A stretch of 64,000 bases of DNA from V1-33 sp039795165 (GCA_039795165.1 JBDKER010000016.1:38119-102118); one strand, 5' to 3'; counted from the first letter of the stretch, positions 53,001 through 63,300 are shown. Translations and numbers: made by a program. The notes: generated by a model from the sequence alone, not told the origin.

Positions 53001-55168
53001 CCGGACCGCGCCAGCGTCTTCATCTCGGTCCAAACCGCCCCGGTTCCCCCATCGTACGGCAATCCCGGGTCTGCCCAGCCACCGACATTGAGATTGCCAT
53101 TCACGGATTCATAGTCGCTGTCTCTTCCTCCATAATAACTGGATACCATTTCCGCACTCCAGCGCTCCCGCAGATGATAGACGCCCCAGTACGATCCATT
53201 GAGATAAAGATGCACAAAGCGCCCGTGCGGAGCCAGCGATCCCATGTCGAGCATGGTCGCATCCGTGAACATATTGGATAGATAGAAACCGCGGTCGACC
53301 ATGTCGTGCGATCCATTCCGCAGTTCGATCTGATCGAATTCCGCGGCGGCGGCGAGTCCGCGGTCGTGCCCGGCAAACAGGGGAAAGCGCAGCTTGCCCG
53401 CTCCATACTCTCCCTTGAAGCTGATCCGGTAGCTCTTCTTCGCAAAGTTCGTGAAAGCCCCGCCGAACAGCTTGGCTCCGCACGGAATCTGAAAGCCGGG
53501 CCCGCCCGCCGGATCAATCCATTCGAGCGACCCCACACGGTCAGTGGCTCCGTTGATGGTCACCGGCCCGACCGTCAGACACATGCTCGGAACCTGCCGC
53601 AGCGCCGCGCTCATGAGCGGGGCATAGGCGGGATTGGTGGTCAGGCCAGGATTGAGCCAGCCACTCGTGCTCAGACTCGACGGAAACAGATAGGTATGGG
53701 TCGCCACATCCGATGGCACCCACCCCGCCCGGAAGGCAACCGCCCGGATCACCCGGGTTGTGCTCAACCCGATGAAGCCCCCGGACGGAAGCACGGTTCC
53801 TGTCGTGGCCGTCGGTTCGGCCCCGTTCACGGTGTAGCGGATTTCCGCCCCAGGCGTCGGGCAACTGATGGACAGATTCTGCGCGGATTCCTGAAAGCCG
53901 CGGCTCACGCTGAAGACCACCGGAGCCACCACGCCATCGAAACGCACCCCGTTTTCCGCACCCGGCGTCGGCACCTGAAAGTACCCTTCGCTCCCGCCAG
54001 ACAGCCCGTAACTGTGATCAGTGTACTGCACAGGGTACGCCGCAGGCTCGGGATAATCCCGCGGAATCCGGCTGACCACCGTTCGTCCATCGCGGCCAGT
54101 CAGCGTCAGCACTTCTCCTGACGTACTCAGCGCAAAACTGGCGTGCGGCACTTCAAACGGAGCCGCTTTACCCGCACCATTGGACGCCCACACCACGGCA
54201 TGACCAAGCGCCGGAATCCCATAATCGGGAATCGACCACTTGCGCGGATTGGCGGGATCATCGCTCAGATGATACCCGCGCAGATTCACATCGAATGGGT
54301 TCGGATTGTGCAGTTCCACCCAGTCGTGCCTGCGCCCTTCAGCGTCTTCGATGCCGCCGGCATTGCTGGCCAGAAACTCGGACAGCCGCACCGGTTGCTC
54401 GGTTTCATCAACGCCCACCGTGACCCGGCGCACAGTCTGCCCCGCCCCGTTGACTGCTGTCAGCGTGTACGTGGTCCGCACCGCCGGAGCAATCTCCACG
54501 GATCCCTCGGCAGAAGTCTGCACCCCAAGCGCGGGCTCAATGCTCAGTCCCGTGAAACCCGACGCCTTCCATACCAACCGTGTCGACGACGGCAGCCCGG
54601 GACGCCCCGTCGCCGTGATGTTCCCATCAGCCACGCTGAAGAATGTGACAGCCGGAGCCGGAGCCTCGAACACCTCAATCTCGGCAACATCCGGACAATT
54701 GGTGGTCAGTCCATCATTGGTGATCCTCACATAGCGTCCGCGGAAGGTTCCGGCAGGATCCAGTCCAGCCGTGAGAATGTCCACACCACCCTGCGGATTG
54801 TTCTCGCCCCCCGGACGGATCACATGCTTCCAGCGTTCCACCCCCGGTACCCCGCCACCATCGCTGTAAACACTCATCCGCACCTTCGAGAGACGGTTCG
54901 GATTCGCGTTGATCTGACTGTAGAGATGAATCTGCTCCAGTGGATACTCGCGCCCGAGGTCAATCTGATAGAAAAAACCAATGACTCCCGCGGAAGTCGG
55001 ATGCGTGTAGGTCGCCGCATCTCCGTCAGTGACAAGGGACGGAGATCCCGTGGTCGGCCCGCTCGCCACCACCGGACGTCCCTGCGCGAGATTCACTTCG
55101 TCGGCCCGCAGCACCCCCGCCAGCGCCATTATCGGCAGCAACGCCCATTGCTTCCAGTTTTTCATCAT
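50099..55168 (-). CDS. Large surface protein: discoidin, lamin-tail, CotH, LamG, lamin-tail
   Basis: 1689 aa from ATG at 55168 (MMKNWKQWALLPIMALAG), a signal peptide; ATGs at 55165 and 55177 are close alternatives. Domains by pattern: F5/8 discoidin-like (about 25-168), lamin-tail domain (260-380, DWVELHNPNPFDVNLRGYHLSDDP), chitobiase C-terminal-like (415-490, IRYTVNGAEPTAT), CotH kinase-like (525-870, FTNFAKKSYRISFKGEYG and YLNGSYWGVYHLRERW), LamG (about 1000-1200, LDGTNDYLFLGNP), second lamin-tail (1440-1560), then a calcium-loop-like DADGDGRSAWEEF. CotH proteins are atypical kinases that may bind or phosphorylate surface targets. Exported. Confidence 0.85.
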   Translation of the reverse strand: MMKNWKQWALLPIMALAGVLRADEVNLAQGRPVVASGPTTGSPSLVTDGDAATYTHPTSAGVIGFFYQIDLGREYPLEQIHLYSQINANPNRLSKVRMSVYSDGGGVPGVERWKHVIRPGGENNPQGGVDILTAGLDPAGTFRGRYVRITNDGLTTNCPDVAEIEVFEAPAPAVTFFSVADGNITATGRPGLPSSTRLVWKASGFTGLSIEPALGVQTSAEGSVEIAPAVRTTYTLTAVNGAGQTVRRVTVGVDETEQPVRLSEFLASNAGGIEDAEGRRHDWVELHNPNPFDVNLRGYHLSDDPANPRKWSIPDYGIPALGHAVVWASNGAGKAAPFEVPHASFALSTSGEVLTLTGRDGRTVVSRIPRDYPEPAAYPVQYTDHSYGLSGGSEGYFQVPTPGAENGVRFDGVVAPVVFSVSRGFQESAQNLSISCPTPGAEIRYTVNGAEPTATTGTVLPSGGFIGLSTTRVIRAVAFRAGWVPSDVATHTYLFPSSLSTSGWLNPGLTTNPAYAPLMSAALRQVPSMCLTVGPVTINGATDRVGSLEWIDPAGGPGFQIPCGAKLFGGAFTNFAKKSYRISFKGEYGAGKLRFPLFAGHDRGLAAAAEFDQIELRNGSHDMVDRGFYLSNMFTDATMLDMGSLAPHGRFVHLYLNGSYWGVYHLRERWSAEMVSSYYGGRDSDYESVNGNLNVGGWADPGLPYDGGTGAVWTEMKTLARSGGDVFGKLRPLLDVPQYIDFMTMWMFGKSEDEYRVTGPRGPGHGAKFVLNDADGYLYLASYGGPGSDRTGRATPGKSAGDGPGSLFSMLYRDGGADYRMLLADRIHRAMVAPGGAMTPAANAARLAELCAQIDKAIIPECARWNYRSPASWQSACDGALNWLSGTRVGSAATFTVPRTTTVLGHYTTAGFYPAVAAPVAVPAPGVVAAGTAVNFTGAPSGAAVLYGWNGPDPRVAGAPVPNAPLVTAASGGKFRVPSSAGDGMATAPIPGLAAWWRFDGNAQEEGGNFHGAFTNGALSVAPGQSGSGCLELDGTNDYLFLGNPAGLQITGQITLSAWVKPDVVTGLRNIINKGHDTATPNGEITLRINGGAYQCGYWAGSAGSVMVSGPASGPGSAAADVGTWHHVAGLWDGTAWRLYRDGVLLASIPSATGAVTVPVIGWAVGARGNGAERYFDGQIDEVRIYRRGLTASEVAALAANRATSEQPVWTETAFDDSAWQAAVNGLGFAPAGGPIAAAVRQDVGSSVRGVSASVYSRYPFRLTAAERAQTAALTLRVRADDGFVAWLNGTRVASRNAPLVVDGRSTATAESPDAVALAGELVDLTPWLALLRDGENVLALQMLNVSADDGDALLAVELDSFRGTPGLSPLARTYDSASPPVTTVNAVVRSRSWVPSTRSWSALSETFHQVGPHACPPGWLVCSELHFNPRGDDDGEFIELLNAGPGAVNLRGARFVAGISFEFPANRDTLLAPGERLVLADSAISFQRVHGWAAAFGGVFRDNLSNQGERIALVSADGQTVLLDFTYDGKDPWPEEADSGGRSLVLVNPRAGMDLNDPANWRASMADHGNPNADDAAAFHGDPRADADGDGRSAWEEFALGTSDLRSDPDPVAAPVADPILGVAVDHAANADAAAVRMAGSDNLMDWTLPMVLRQRRTLPDGRVRSFWSPAASAPRAYFRVQIPLADP

Positions 55169-55278
55169 ACCCCCCATCCTGCCACGGCTCAGGGATTGGT
55201 GACCAGCAATCTCTCGCGTTTTCCATCCAGCCCCGATGCGGCATTGCAAAAGCGGCCCGGAAATCAACTGTCGCCAGC

Positions 55279-56130
55279 ATGCTTCCCGACGCCGTTCACG
55301 AACTCATCCGCATGGCCCTCGCCGAGGACATCGGGCCCGGAGATGTCACTGCCGCCTGCTTCGTGCCAGCCGACCGCCGCGCCCGCGGCGTGATCGTCTC
55401 GCGCGAACCCGGTGTCCTTGCAGGCACGGAAACCGCCGCAGCAGTCTTCGCTGCCCTCGACCCCGCCGTCCATGTCACGGTCCACGCCAGCGACGGAACC
55501 GTTCTGACCCCCGGCACAAGGGTCATCTCGCTGGATGGTCCGGCCCGCAGCATTCTCACCGGCGAACGCACGGCCCTCAATTTCCTCCAGCGCCTCAGCG
55601 GGATCGCCACCCAGACCCGCCGCTGTGCAGATGCCCTCGCCGGCACCAAAACCCGCATTCTCGACACCCGCAAAACCACGCCGGGCTGGCGCTGGCTCGA
55701 AAAAGCAGCCGTCCGCGCAGGCGGCGGCACCAACCACCGCAGCGGCCTCTACGATATGGTCATGGTCAAGGATAATCACCTCATGACAGCAGGCGATTCC
55801 ACTGAACTGCAGGCAGGCATCGACCGTGTCCACGCCCTTCACCCGGACATGAAAATCGAGATCGAAGCGGATACCCCGGAACAGGTCGAACGCTTCCTCG
55901 CCCTCCGCGGCGTCGATTTCATCCTGCTCGACAACATGTCGCTCGACGAAATGTCCCGCTGCGTGGCCATGGCGAGTGGCTCAGGGGTCCAACTGGAAGC
56001 CAGCGGCGGCATCACCATGGAACGCCTCCCGGCCATCGCAGCCTCCGGCGTCGATTTTATCAGCAGCGGTGCCCTCACCCATTCAGTCCGTGCCCTCGAC
56101 CTCGGACTCGACTTCCTTCCGGCATCATGA
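55279..56130 (+). CDS. nadC: Nicotinate-nucleotide pyrophosphorylase (carboxylating)
   Basis: 283-aa quinolinate phosphoribosyltransferase of NAD synthesis. It has ALAEDIGPGDVTA, TALNFLQRLSGIATQT, ILDTRKTTPGWRWLEKAAVRAGGGTNHR, MVKDNHL, IEIEADTPEQVERFL and ASGGITMERLPAIAASGVDFISSGALTHS, all characteristic. Its stop overlaps the birA start (ATGA), indicating co-translation. Divergent from the CotH gene. No nadA or nadB is in the window. Confidence 0.95.
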   Translation: MLPDAVHELIRMALAEDIGPGDVTAACFVPADRRARGVIVSREPGVLAGTETAAAVFAALDPAVHVTVHASDGTVLTPGTRVISLDGPARSILTGERTALNFLQRLSGIATQTRRCADALAGTKTRILDTRKTTPGWRWLEKAAVRAGGGTNHRSGLYDMVMVKDNHLMTAGDSTELQAGIDRVHALHPDMKIEIEADTPEQVERFLALRGVDFILLDNMSLDEMSRCVAMASGSGVQLEASGGITMERLPAIAASGVDFISSGALTHSVRALDLGLDFLPAS

Positions 56131-56930
56131 GCCCTGCCACGGGCATACCGCAGGACGTGCTGCAGGCCGCATGGCAGGAACTCTGGCCGGATGCAGAAAT
56201 CATCTGGCTCACGGAGACCGCTTCCACCAACGACGACGCCCGCGCGCTCGGCCTGCGCGGAGCCGCCCACGGCAGTCTCGTCATCGCCGATGCCCAGTCC
56301 GCCGGACGCGGCCGCCGCGGTGCCTCATGGATCGCCCCACCCGGTCACTGCCTGCTCGCTTCATTTCTCCTGCGCCCGTCTCTTCCGCCGGAAGCATGGC
56401 CGCGCCTGACCCATGCCGCCGCCCTCGCGGTCTGCTCAGCCCTCGATGGCATCCCGGACCTCCCGACGGCCTCGATCAAATGGCCGAACGATGTCTACGT
56501 GCACGACCGCAAGCTCTGCGGCATCCTCGTGGAATCTGTCATCGATTCCCGCGGCGGATTCGCCGTAGCCGGCATCGGGGTCAATCTGAACGTGGCACCA
56601 CACGACCTTCCCGCCGACCTTCAGCCCATCGCCACCTCAGTCTTCATGGAAAACCGCGGACGACTCACAGACCGCACCGCCTTCACCATCTCACTGGCCC
56701 GCGCCCTCAAATCGGCCCTCGCCCGCGCTGAATCCGATTTCTCCAGCCTGCTCGCAGACTGCGCCAGCCGCAGCTGGCTCGCCGGCAAATTCCTCAGGGT
56801 CTCGCTTCCCCATGGCGAAGTCACGGGCACTTGGGCCGGACTCGGCCCCGGCGGCGAACTTCTCCTCACCCAGCCCGATGGCACGCTCACCGCCATCACC
56901 AGCGCCGAACGCGTCCGACCCGCCCCGTGA
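56127..56930 (+). CDS. birA: Biotin-[acetyl-CoA-carboxylase] ligase
   Basis: 267 aa. It activates biotin and attaches it to the carboxylase carrier protein. Biotin-binding motif DAQSAGRGRRGASW, KWPNDVYVHDRKLCGILVES and GIGVNLNVAPHDLP are intact. There is no N-terminal helix-turn-helix, so it is a monofunctional ligase and not a repressor like the E. coli BirA. The C-terminal SH3-like domain is present (GEVTGTWAGLGPGGELLL). It overlaps nadC by four bases and is followed by tRNA-Leu 134 bases later. Confidence 0.93.
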   Translation: MSPATGIPQDVLQAAWQELWPDAEIIWLTETASTNDDARALGLRGAAHGSLVIADAQSAGRGRRGASWIAPPGHCLLASFLLRPSLPPEAWPRLTHAAALAVCSALDGIPDLPTASIKWPNDVYVHDRKLCGILVESVIDSRGGFAVAGIGVNLNVAPHDLPADLQPIATSVFMENRGRLTDRTAFTISLARALKSALARAESDFSSLLADCASRSWLAGKFLRVSLPHGEVTGTWAGLGPGGELLLTQPDGTLTAITSAERVRPAP

Positions 56931-57064
56931 TTGCCCACCCACCGCCACGGCACCACGGAAAGTTTTCACGACCGCCGGAAAACGCTTGCATGCCCCTCCG
57001 AAAGTGCTTCTCTCCGCGCACCGAAAGCGGCCCCCCGCGATTCGGTTAAAGTCCACCCGGACAT

Positions 57065-57147
57065 GCTCGGATGGCGGAATTGGTAGACGCGTACGTTTGA
57101 GGGGCGTATGGGTAACCGTGAGGGTTCGAGTCCCTCTCCGAGCACCA
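57065..57147 (+). tRNA. tRNA-Leu (anticodon GAG)
   Basis: Seven-bp acceptor stem GCTCGGA/TCCGAGC, D-arm TGGCGGAATTGGTAGACG, anticodon stem TACGT/GCGTA around loop TTGAGGG (anticodon GAG, reading CUC and CUU), a long variable arm typical of class II Leu tRNA, T-arm GAGGG-TTCGAGT-CCCTC, and an encoded CCA at 57145-57147. It lies in the gap between birA and the convergent ComM gene. Confidence 0.96.
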
Positions 57148-57238
57148 CCTTCTCCTCCTCAGGGAAAAGAGAAAGTCCCCGGAGCCAGTCACGGCCTTCG
57201 ACCGCGGCGGAACACAGCCCGCCGGAAAAACGCCTGCC

Positions 57239-58795
57239 TCAGCCCAGCAGATTGCGGTCAAGCGTCCGATAACCGATCGCTTCCAGCACATGGTCGGAAT
57301 GAATGTCACGGACTCCCGCCAGATCGGCAATCGTCCGGCAAACCTTCAGAATCCGGTCGTGCGCCCGCGCACTCAGATTCATCTTGGTAACCGCCTGCTC
57401 AAGCAATCCCGTCGATTCCGCATCAATGCGGCCATGCTCGCGCAGGAGCCTCGGCGTGAGCGCCGCATTGCAGCCGACCCCCGTGCCGCGGTAGCGCAAT
57501 TGCTGAATGCCCCGCGCCGCTTCGACGCGCGCCCGCACCTGAGCCGACGTTTCGCCCGCCGCCCCGTCCGTGAGCTGACCGAATGGCACGAGCGGCACTT
57601 CCACATGAAGATCGATCCGGTCCAGCAACGGTCCACTGATGCGCTGGCGGTACCGCTGCACCTGCACCGGACTGCAGCGGCATTCCCGCTTCAGATCCCC
57701 CAGAAATCCGCAGGGACAAGGATTCATCGCCGCCACCAGCATGAAGCGGGCCGGAAAGGTGAAACTGCCCGCCGCCCGCGAAATGGTCACCTTCCCATCC
57801 TCCAGCGGCTGCCGCATCACTTCCAGCGTCGACCGGCTGAACTCGGGCAGCTCATCGAGAAACAGTACGCCATGATTGGCGAGCGACACCTCGCCCGGCG
57901 TCGGATGCGTCGACCCTCCCAGCAGCCCGGCATCGGAAATCGTATGATGCGGGGCCCGGAACGGACGCTGCGTCAGAAACCGCTGCTTCGCCCCGAGCAT
58001 TCCACAGATGCTGTGAATCTTCGTGGTCTCAATGGCCTCATCCTCGGTCATGGCAGGCAGAATGGTGGCCAGCCTCCGCGCCAGCATCGACTTCCCTGTC
58101 CCCGGCGGCCCCGCCATCAGCAGATTGTGCCCGCCCGCCGCCGCAATCTCCAGCGCCCGCTTCACGTTCTCCTGACCCTTCACATCCGCCAGATCCACGT
58201 CCCACGTCTGCTCCGCAGCATAATCAGCAAGGGTCCGCCGCGGCAGCGGCAGCAGCACATCGCGCCCAGTCACATGCTCAAAGGCCTCCCGCAGCGTCCG
58301 TACCCCAATCACCCGGATGCCCTCCACAATCCCGGCTTCCTCCGCATTCTCCCACGGCACCAGCAGTTCGTCGCGCCCGCACGCCCGCGCACAGAGCGCA
58401 ATCGACAGAATCCCCTTCACCGGACGCACCGCCCCATTCAAGGCCAACTCCCCCACCAGACAGAACCGGTCGAGTTCCGATGCCTCGGCATAGTCCACCC
58501 GGTTCGCAATCATCCCCACCGCAATCGGCAGATCAAAACTCGGCCCCTCCTTGCGCACATCGGCCGGTGCCAGATTCACCGTGGTCCGGCACCCCTTCGC
58601 CCCAGGATACCCGGAATTCGTCACCGCCGTCCACACCCGGTCCCGGCTCTCCCGTACCGCCGCATCAGGCAAGCCCACAATCACGGTTGAACCCGTCACT
58701 TCCCCAGTCTGCGCCTCATTGACCTCAATCTCCACCTCAAGGGCATCCACCCCATGCACAGCCGCAGAAAACACTCGGGATAATTCACCAGACAT
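57239..58795 (-). CDS. comM: ComM/YifB family Mg-chelatase-like AAA+ ATPase
   Basis: 518 aa from ATG at 58795 (MSGELSRVFSAAVHG). N-terminal ChlI-like subunit domain (VIVGLPDAAVRESRDRV, LAPADVRKEGPSFDLPIAVG), then AAA+ Walker A MAGPPGTGKSMLARRL, Walker B-like LFLDELPEF, MNPCPCGFLGD with its cysteine motif, and a C-terminal Mg_chelatase_C domain (LSARAHDRILKVCRTIADL). ComM is a DNA helicase promoting branch migration in natural transformation. No competence genes surround it, so the role here is inferred from family only. Cytoplasmic. Confidence 0.93.
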   Translation of the reverse strand: MSGELSRVFSAAVHGVDALEVEIEVNEAQTGEVTGSTVIVGLPDAAVRESRDRVWTAVTNSGYPGAKGCRTTVNLAPADVRKEGPSFDLPIAVGMIANRVDYAEASELDRFCLVGELALNGAVRPVKGILSIALCARACGRDELLVPWENAEEAGIVEGIRVIGVRTLREAFEHVTGRDVLLPLPRRTLADYAAEQTWDVDLADVKGQENVKRALEIAAAGGHNLLMAGPPGTGKSMLARRLATILPAMTEDEAIETTKIHSICGMLGAKQRFLTQRPFRAPHHTISDAGLLGGSTHPTPGEVSLANHGVLFLDELPEFSRSTLEVMRQPLEDGKVTISRAAGSFTFPARFMLVAAMNPCPCGFLGDLKRECRCSPVQVQRYRQRISGPLLDRIDLHVEVPLVPFGQLTDGAAGETSAQVRARVEAARGIQQLRYRGTGVGCNAALTPRLLREHGRIDAESTGLLEQAVTKMNLSARAHDRILKVCRTIADLAGVRDIHSDHVLEAIGYRTLDRNLLG

Positions 58796-58897
58796 ATAAG
58801 TCACACCAAAGATGCGGTTTTCCCAATAGCAAGCGCGGCCCGCCAGTTTTCCCCGCTCGCAGGATCAAACCCCTCAGTCCACCAATGCACTCCCGCC

Positions 58898-59503
58898 ATG
58901 ACCGACGAAATCCGCATCACCACACACACCGGCGCTGCCATTCTCCCGCTTCTGGACGACGCCGCACGCCTCCGCCTCTCGGTCTTCCACTCATGGCCCT
59001 ACCTCTACGAAGGCACCAGGGAGGACGAAACGGAATACCTGACAACCTACGCCGCCGCTCCCGACGCCTTCCTCGCCGCTGCCCGCGCGGACGGCCAGAT
59101 CGTCGGCGTCAGCACGGGCATCCCCCTCTGCCGCGAACCGGATTCCCTCCAGCAGACCTTCCGCGCAGCGGGCATCGACCCGGCTTCCGTCTTCTATTTC
59201 GGCGAATCCGTGCTCGCTCCCGCATGGCGCGGCCGCGGCCTCGGTGTCCGCTTCTTCGAGGAACGCGAACGCTACGCCCGCTCGCTCCCGGGCATCACCA
59301 TGGCCACCTTCTGCGCGGTCGACCGATCCCCAGACGACCCGCGCCGCCCGCCGGATTACGTCCCGCTCGACCACTTCTGGCAACGCCGCGGCTTCCAGCG
59401 CACCACCCTCCAGACCTACTTCACATGGAAGGAATCGGGCGAGACGGCCCCGTCGCCGAAATCACTCACCTTCTGGACAAAACCCCTGATCAATCCCGCA
59501 TGA
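58898..59503 (+). CDS. GNAT family N-acetyltransferase
   Basis: 201 aa. Acetyl-CoA-binding core SVFYFGESVLAPAWRGRGLGVRFFEERERYARS shows the GNAT R/Q-x-x-G-x-G/A loop (RGRGLG). The opening ILPLLDDAARLRLSVFHSWPYLYEG and the C-terminal YVPLDHFWQRRGFQRTTLQTYFTWKE are like the GNAT half of fused GNAT/carbon-nitrogen hydrolase proteins that I recall from databases. The next gene overlaps its stop (ATGA) and encodes such a hydrolase. The acceptor substrate is unknown. Confidence 0.85.
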   Translation: MTDEIRITTHTGAAILPLLDDAARLRLSVFHSWPYLYEGTREDETEYLTTYAAAPDAFLAAARADGQIVGVSTGIPLCREPDSLQQTFRAAGIDPASVFYFGESVLAPAWRGRGLGVRFFEERERYARSLPGITMATFCAVDRSPDDPRRPPDYVPLDHFWQRRGFQRTTLQTYFTWKESGETAPSPKSLTFWTKPLINPA

Positions 59504-60393
59504 AGGCCGCGCTCTGCCAGTACCCCGTCGACTTCCTGCCGTCCTTCCATGCATGGCAGCAGAAACTGTCGGGTCTCTGCGCTACCGCCGCAGACGCCGG
59601 GGCCGAACTCCTCGTCTTCCCGGAATACGCCGCCATGGAACTGACGGCCCTCCAGCCGGAACCGGTCCGTGCCAACCTCCACGACAGCATCGCCGCCCTG
59701 CAGCCCTGCCGCGATGCCTTCCTCGCCCACCACCGCGATCTCGCCACCCAGCACAAGGTCTCCATCCTCGCCGGATCGTTCCCGTGGCTCCAGCCCGACG
59801 GTACCTTCACCAACCGTGCCTGGCTCTGCACCCCGGACGGCCAGACGGGCTTCCAGGACAAAATCCAGATGACCCGCTTCGAACGCGAACTCTGGTCAAT
59901 CCGCGGCGGCCGTGAACTCCGCACCTTCGACATCCCAGGCGCCCGCGTCGGCATCCTCATCTGCTACGATTCCGAATTCCCCCTCCTCGCCCGCCGCCTC
60001 TGCGAAGCCGGAGCCACCATCCTCCTCGTGCCCAGCTGCACGGACACAGAGGCCGGCTACCACCGCGTCATGCTCAGCTGCCGCGCCCGCGCCCTCGAAC
60101 AGCAGTGCTTTGTCCTCCAGGCTCCCACCGCCGGATCCGCCCCATGGTCCCCCGCTCTCGATGTGAATACTGGACAGGCCGCCGCCTTCGGCCCGGTCGA
60201 CGCAGGCTTCCCCCACGATGGCATCCTCGCCATCACCGACCCCTCGTCGCCCGACCCATGGCTCTTCGCCGACCTCCCCCTGCCCCGCATCAGCACGGTG
60301 CGCCGCCGCGGCCAGGTCACCAATTTCCACGACTGGCCCGCCCACGAAGCCATCCCCTGCCTGGCCCCCGAAACCATCCCGCCGCCCCCCTGA
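59500..60393 (+). CDS. Carbon-nitrogen hydrolase (nitrilase superfamily)
   Basis: 297 aa from ATG at 59500 overlapping the GNAT stop. Catalytic triad visible: Glu in LVFPEYAAMEL, Lys in FQDKIQMTRFE and Cys in ILICYDSEFPLLARRL. CIAPS-like hydrolase fold with VSILAGSFPWL and CRARALEQQCFVLQAP. It probably cleaves an amide or nitrile-like bond. Coupling to an acetyltransferase suggests sequential action on one small molecule; these two activities also occur as one fused protein in other bacteria. It ends four bases before the convergent kinase gene. Confidence 0.9.
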   Translation: MKAALCQYPVDFLPSFHAWQQKLSGLCATAADAGAELLVFPEYAAMELTALQPEPVRANLHDSIAALQPCRDAFLAHHRDLATQHKVSILAGSFPWLQPDGTFTNRAWLCTPDGQTGFQDKIQMTRFERELWSIRGGRELRTFDIPGARVGILICYDSEFPLLARRLCEAGATILLVPSCTDTEAGYHRVMLSCRARALEQQCFVLQAPTAGSAPWSPALDVNTGQAAAFGPVDAGFPHDGILAITDPSSPDPWLFADLPLPRISTVRRRGQVTNFHDWPAHEAIPCLAPETIPPPP

Positions 60394-60397
60394 CGCC

Positions 60398-63300
60398 TCA
60401 CCGGACCGGCACGCCAAACCGCTCCCGCTCGGCATCACTCAGGTCCCGCCCCGCCACCCGCCGCGCGATCCCCGCCAGCTTGTCGGGATCAGTCTCCCAA
60501 AGCAGCAGCAGGCCATTGTCCGTTCCCGTCGCCACCCGGCCATCGGGCAGCCACACCAGACACGATATCGGATTGCGATTCTCGATCTGCTCGAGATGAC
60601 CCAACCCCAGCGGGCTCCAGATGGCCAGCGTTCCCGCAGCCGACCCCATCGCCAGCCTCCGGCTGTCGGGCGAAAACGCCAGCGCCTGCGTCTCTCCGGA
60701 CATCACCGGTGGCCGTTGCTCGGACGCTGCGATGTCCTGCGCCGACAGATCCCAGACGTGCGGAAATCCCCCGAGCGATCCCACCGCCAGCCACCGTCCA
60801 TCCGGACTGATGACCACCCGCCCCTGCTTCCCGGCACTCACCGGCATCGCCATCCGGAACTTCGGCTGGACAGGGTCGCTGACATCAAAAAGCAGGACCT
60901 GATTCCCACCCCGTGGCGTGCCGGTCTCCGCACGGTCCCTCACGTACCAAAGCAAGGCGGCCGTCCGTCCGTCCGCAGAAAAGGCAAGATCGGGCAGCAG
61001 ATACTCCTGACCTTTCACAGTAGCCGCGACCGTCGTCTTCTCCGGATTCCCGGCATCCACATCCCATGACGCGAGGAATCCATCCCCGCTCGCCATGAAT
61101 AAGCGGTTCCCCGGATGAAAGGCCACCTGCCACGGCAAATCCTTCCGCACCCCCGCGACATTCAGACTCATGTCCGCCGCAATGTCATGATTCCCAGCCG
61201 CCGCTGCCTCCTTGAGCCGATCGACCGACCACAGGCGGATCATGCCCTTGTCGCCCGCATGCGCCACATACTTCCCCCGGGCATCCAAGGCGATGTTGTC
61301 CATCCGCCCCTCGCCTCCGCTGGACAGCACCACCTGCTCAGTACCGTCAATCCGCAGCATCACGGCCCGCGGCACCCGCCGGCCCTCTAACATCGTCATC
61401 TCAATCACCGCAGCCAGCCACTCTCCGTCGGGCGTGACCGCCATCGAAAGGATTTTCGACGCGAGCGTCGGACGGATCTTCGGAGAAAAAGCACCCCCAT
61501 TCGGTATCAGCGGCCACCGGCGCGCCACCCCGGAGGGACCCTCGGCGACAAGCTGCACCGCCGAGGACGAAAAGGACAGCGCCCGCGGTACCTCCGGCAA
61601 TCCCCGCATGATCATCCCACGGTCGCCCCGTCCGAAATCATCCACCCGCCAGACCTGAATTTCCCGGGAACCTCCGCCCACGGCCAGCCAGCGGGAATGC
61701 CCGCTGAAGGCAAGGCATTGACCGTATCCGGACGCCAGCGGACGCCAGAACGGAGCCACTCCTGCATCCCGCAGGGAAAACAATCCCAGCCTTCCGCTGT
61801 CTCCCGTCACGGCCATCCACTGGTTATCCGGTGAGAGCGCCAGCGCCCGCAACGGTTGCTCATCCCTCGGCATTTCCCGGAACCTCAGTTCGCTCGCCGC
61901 CGCCCCCAGCGCGGGCAACTCCCCATAGACCACCCGCGCCCCCTGGATCAGAATCGCCACATGCCGGCTGTCCATACTGAAAACCGCCTGCTGCAATCCC
62001 CACACCGGTGAAACCACGCGGTGCATCACGGCTTCCCGCCCGCTCACATCAATCACCTGCACCGGACGATCTCCGACCGTGCTCCGGACAACCAGCCAGT
62101 TTCCATCGGGCGACAGATAATAAGGAAACTTCTCCGACCAGTCGGCCTCCAGGGCCACCGAAGCCCGCTCCCGGATCCCCCCCGGATTCAATTCCACGGT
62201 CCGCAGCCGCGCCAAACCCTTGCCCCCACCATCGCCCGGCACCAGCTCATGGCGCTCTTCCCAGAAAATGACCGGTTCCCCCCGCAGCGCCCGCACCTCG
62301 GGCCACAAGGCCTCCCGCCCGGGGCTGACCGGCAGCGGGCCGATGACTTCCCCCTGCGGCGCAGCTCCCTCTACGGATTCCCGATCGCCCTCCGTCACCA
62401 TCGTCCATCGCTCCACCCGACCGGCCGATACCACCACCACGCCACGGGAATTGCCCTCCCACGCCCACGCAAAGTTACTCGGCAGACTCCCCGCAGGCAG
62501 CGGAAACCGACGGACGGCCCCTTCCTTGTCTCTCGCCTGCAGGTCAAACAATGCACCCATCGCCGCCCGCCCCCCATCCACCGCAAATCCCGCGGTCAGC
62601 AGCCAGCGGCCATCCGGACTGATCGCGGACGATGGACGCTGCAGCGGACCATCCGCAGCCAGCAGATGCGACCATTCCCGCCCTCCCTGCGCGGAAGCCT
62701 CCAGCCCACCCGTGCGGGTCAGTATGTCCATGAGCGCCGAAACAGTCCCGGGGACAGGCTCCCCATTGTGCCGATGCCGCACCGACTCCGCAGCCAGCAG
62801 CAGGGCCCGCGACGGATCATCGCTCAGCTGCAGACGGGCCGTGCCGGCCAGCCGCAGCGCGGTGGAATGTGCCAGAGCATCCCCAAGCTGCACATGGCTC
62901 GCCTGCAGCTCCTCAAGGGCCCGCTCGGTCCTCAGCAGGAGGATACCACCCAGCAGAACCCCCATCCCGGAAACCCCATACAGCGCCGCCAGCACGGGCT
63001 TGCGCCGCACCCACTTGAAAAACCGCTCCCGCCGCGAAACCGCCCGGGCCTGAATGGGCTCGCCTGCCAGCCACCGGTCCAGATCATCCGCCAAAGCAGC
63101 CGCCGATGCCATCCGCCGCCCCGGATCCTTCTCCAGACAGCGCCGCGCCACCGTCAGCAGATCACCGTCACAGGACAGCCCGGCAGGAACCACAGGCTCA
63201 TCCGCAAGAATCCGCCGCATCACCTCGCCATGACCCTGCCCGCCGAACGGCACCACCCCGCAAACCATCTGCCAAAGCATCACACCCAGCGACCACACGT

